A stretch of 7,018 nt of DNA from Pseudocoprococcus catus. Lineage in GTDB: Bacteria > Bacillota > Clostridia > Lachnospirales > Lachnospiraceae. Every line of letters begins with the position of its first letter. Positions within the stretch are counted from its first letter, which is position 1. Below, in pieces: positions 6,270 to 7,018 of this stretch. Below the pieces are notes generated by a model. It had not been told where the DNA came from. It did no database searches and saw only the letters and a list, made by a program, of their open reading frames with translations. The position numbers and the translations under genes are program-made. Where the stretch lies: contig NZ_LR698973.1 in assembly GCF_902381825.1 (NCBI RefSeq), forward strand, positions 639,077-646,094, in the 5' to 3' direction.

Positions 6270-6504
6270 ATTTACAACTGAATAACCGCCGCCCCGCAGC
6301 GGCACACGAAGCAGTAAATCCGAAAAAGATTTGCTGCTTTTTTTGCGCCCATTTTTGGCAAATTTCCAAAAGTTCCGTATTAGACAGTGAAGCCCAAAAA
6401 GGCTGCCATTTTTTCATACAGCGGGCAAAACGCAGCTTCCGAAACGCCTTATTGTCGGGAAAGACCGAGCCGCCGAAAAAGTCCTTGCCGGAAAGTCCGT
6501 CCAT
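6268..6504 (-). CDS. Small basic hypothetical protein of the mobile element, doubtful
   Basis: A leftward 78-aa frame begins MDGLSGKDFFGGSVF and ends GRRLFSCK. It is basic, has four cysteines and no recognisable domain. Support comes from a leftward terminator overlapping its stop codon. Against it are a weak ribosome site (AAGAGC before the ATG) and an unremarkable composition. It may instead mark a non-coding leftward RNA next to the mobilization region. I do not recognise the product. Confidence 0.35.
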   Translation of the reverse strand: MDGLSGKDFFGGSVFPDNKAFRKLRFARCMKKWQPFWASLSNTELLEICQKWAQKKQQIFFGFTASCAAAGRRLFSCK

Positions 6505-6558
6505 TCTGCTCTTTTATGGTTTGTAGGGAGTAAGGGGGAGAATGCCAGCCCGACGCCT

Positions 6559-6690
6559 TTTATGAAAAAAGCTGGTTATAGATTTCCCGAAAAAGTGGCA
6601 GTAGCAAGTGAGGGCAATCCAACAGCTCTTTATGAAAAAAGCTGGTTGCGATTTCTCAAAAAAGTGGCAGTAGCAAGTGAACGGCAGTCC
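6559..6690. repeat. Diverged direct repeat, two copies of about 62 bp
   Basis: The copies span 6559-6620 and 6629-6690. Both begin TTTATGAAAAAAGCTGGTT and share GTGGCAGTAGCAAGTGA near the end. The offset is 70 bp in the first part and 69 in the second because of one indel. A rightward open frame (6562-6831) crosses both, but the repeat is read in different frames in its first half, so the conserved unit is DNA rather than protein. Candidate roles are iterons or binding sites for element replication or relaxosome proteins. Confidence 0.7.
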
Positions 6691-6705
6691 GGCAGTTTCT
6701 TAGAG

Positions 6706-6844
6706 CAAGATTCTACCGAGGTGCCAAAATTCGCGTTTTGCTCATTTTGCCCCTGCGGGAATCTTGTTGGGGAGTGCCTTCCCCAAACCCTGCTTATACG
6801 GCTTGCGCCGCTTAAAAATCCCTCAAAATAATTTTCGGATTTTT
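6706..6844. other. Inverted-repeat cluster before the mob gene, possible oriT
   Basis: Four inverted repeats lie in this non-coding stretch: CAAGATTC (6706-6713) with GAATCTTG (6759-6766); the tight hairpin TTGGGGA-GTGCCT-TCCCCAA (6767-6786); CGGC-TTGC-GCCG (6799-6810); and AAAAATCC (6814-6821) with GGATTTTT (6837-6844). Origins of transfer are typically clustered inverted repeats just upstream of relaxosome and relaxase genes, as here. No nick site can be assigned from sequence alone. The last repeat could also act as a weak terminator. Confidence 0.4.
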
Positions 6845-6923
6845 CAAAAACAGTTCCGCTTCACACCCTGTTTTTCTCCTATTAGTGAGAGGACACCACG
6901 CACAGAAAGGAGGTCTGCCGACC

Positions 6924-7018
6924 ATGAAACGATACAACACACCGCACCGCAGCCGGGTAGTCAAGACACGCATGACCGAGGAAGAATACGCCGAGTTTGC
7001 GGAAAGGCTTTCTGCTTA
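6924..7018 (+). CDS. mobC: MobC-like plasmid mobilization relaxosome protein, N-terminus (partial)
   Basis: The first 31 codons, running off the right edge, read MKRYNTPHRSRVVKTR followed by MTEEEYAEFAERLSA. A basic N-terminus followed by a T-x-E-E-Y-x-x-F pattern is typical of MobC/relaxosome accessory proteins with a ribbon-helix-helix fold, encoded before the relaxase in Tn1549-like conjugative elements of Clostridia. Such proteins bind oriT and help the relaxase nick DNA. A strong AAGGAGG (6907-6913) precedes the ATG by ten bases. GC content is clearly higher than in the genes to the left. A relaxase gene is expected just beyond the window. Confidence 0.75.
   Translation, partial: MKRYNTPHRSRVVKTRMTEEEYAEFAERLSA

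Noticed and set aside
6562..6831. Rightward 89-aa frame beginning MKKAGYRFPEK as a real gene
   Set aside because: It runs through a DNA repeat read in two frames and through the inverted-repeat cluster, and has no convincing ribosome site before the ATG.
1..7018. CRISPR array, tRNA, rRNA or insertion-sequence transposase
   Set aside because: No regularly spaced repeats, cloverleaf sequence, rRNA-like stretch or transposase reading frame was found on either strand.

Overview
The window looks like a low-GC Gram-positive genome, most likely a gut-type Clostridia (Lachnospiraceae or Oscillospiraceae). The basis is AT-rich coding sequence with strong AGGAGG-type ribosome sites, an agr peptide quorum-sensing module, a lipoprotein plus ABC-2 permease remnant, a CPBP membrane protease, and a GC-richer right end that begins a mobilization gene of the Tn1549-like conjugative-element type. 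No taxon marker is present, so this is inference from gene content.

Region 1 (1-3294) is the core. After the last 19 codons of an unidentified gene (1-60) and a long hairpin (172-206), a complete agr system lies in two divergent operons. Leftward runs agrD (54 aa, missed by ordinary ORF cut-offs) with agrB overlapping it by ATGA. Rightward runs agrC (GHKL sensor kinase) followed by agrA (LytTR response regulator). AgrB would cut and cyclize AgrD. The secreted peptide would be sensed by AgrC, which would phosphorylate AgrA. The pheromone precursor has no cysteine: a serine occupies the ring-closing position, which predicts a lactone rather than a thiolactone. agrCA has a perfect TTGACA-17-TATAAT promoter, whereas the agrDB start region has no good -35 box but carries a 13-bp direct repeat at 22-bp spacing, a candidate AgrA operator. 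This suggests constant sensor synthesis with autoregulated signal synthesis.

Region 2 (3295-5148) holds a small frameshifted gene (3417-3612), a canonical terminator (3644-3677), a lipoprotein gene that starts only 19 bases after that terminator, and an apparently truncated ABC-2 type permease without an ATPase partner. It reads like a decayed transporter or bacteriocin/immunity locus that may once have been an agr target.

Region 3 (5149-6119) is a CPBP-family intramembrane protease gene with its own promoter and a TTG start. It probably lies at or beyond the junction that cut the permease.

Region 4 (6120-7018) is abruptly GC-richer and mostly non-coding: nested hairpins, a leftward small ORF ending in its own terminator, a diverged direct repeat of about 62 bp, a cluster of inverted repeats that may be an oriT, and the first 31 codons of a MobC-like relaxosome protein running off the right edge. 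This is the edge of an integrative conjugative or mobilizable element.
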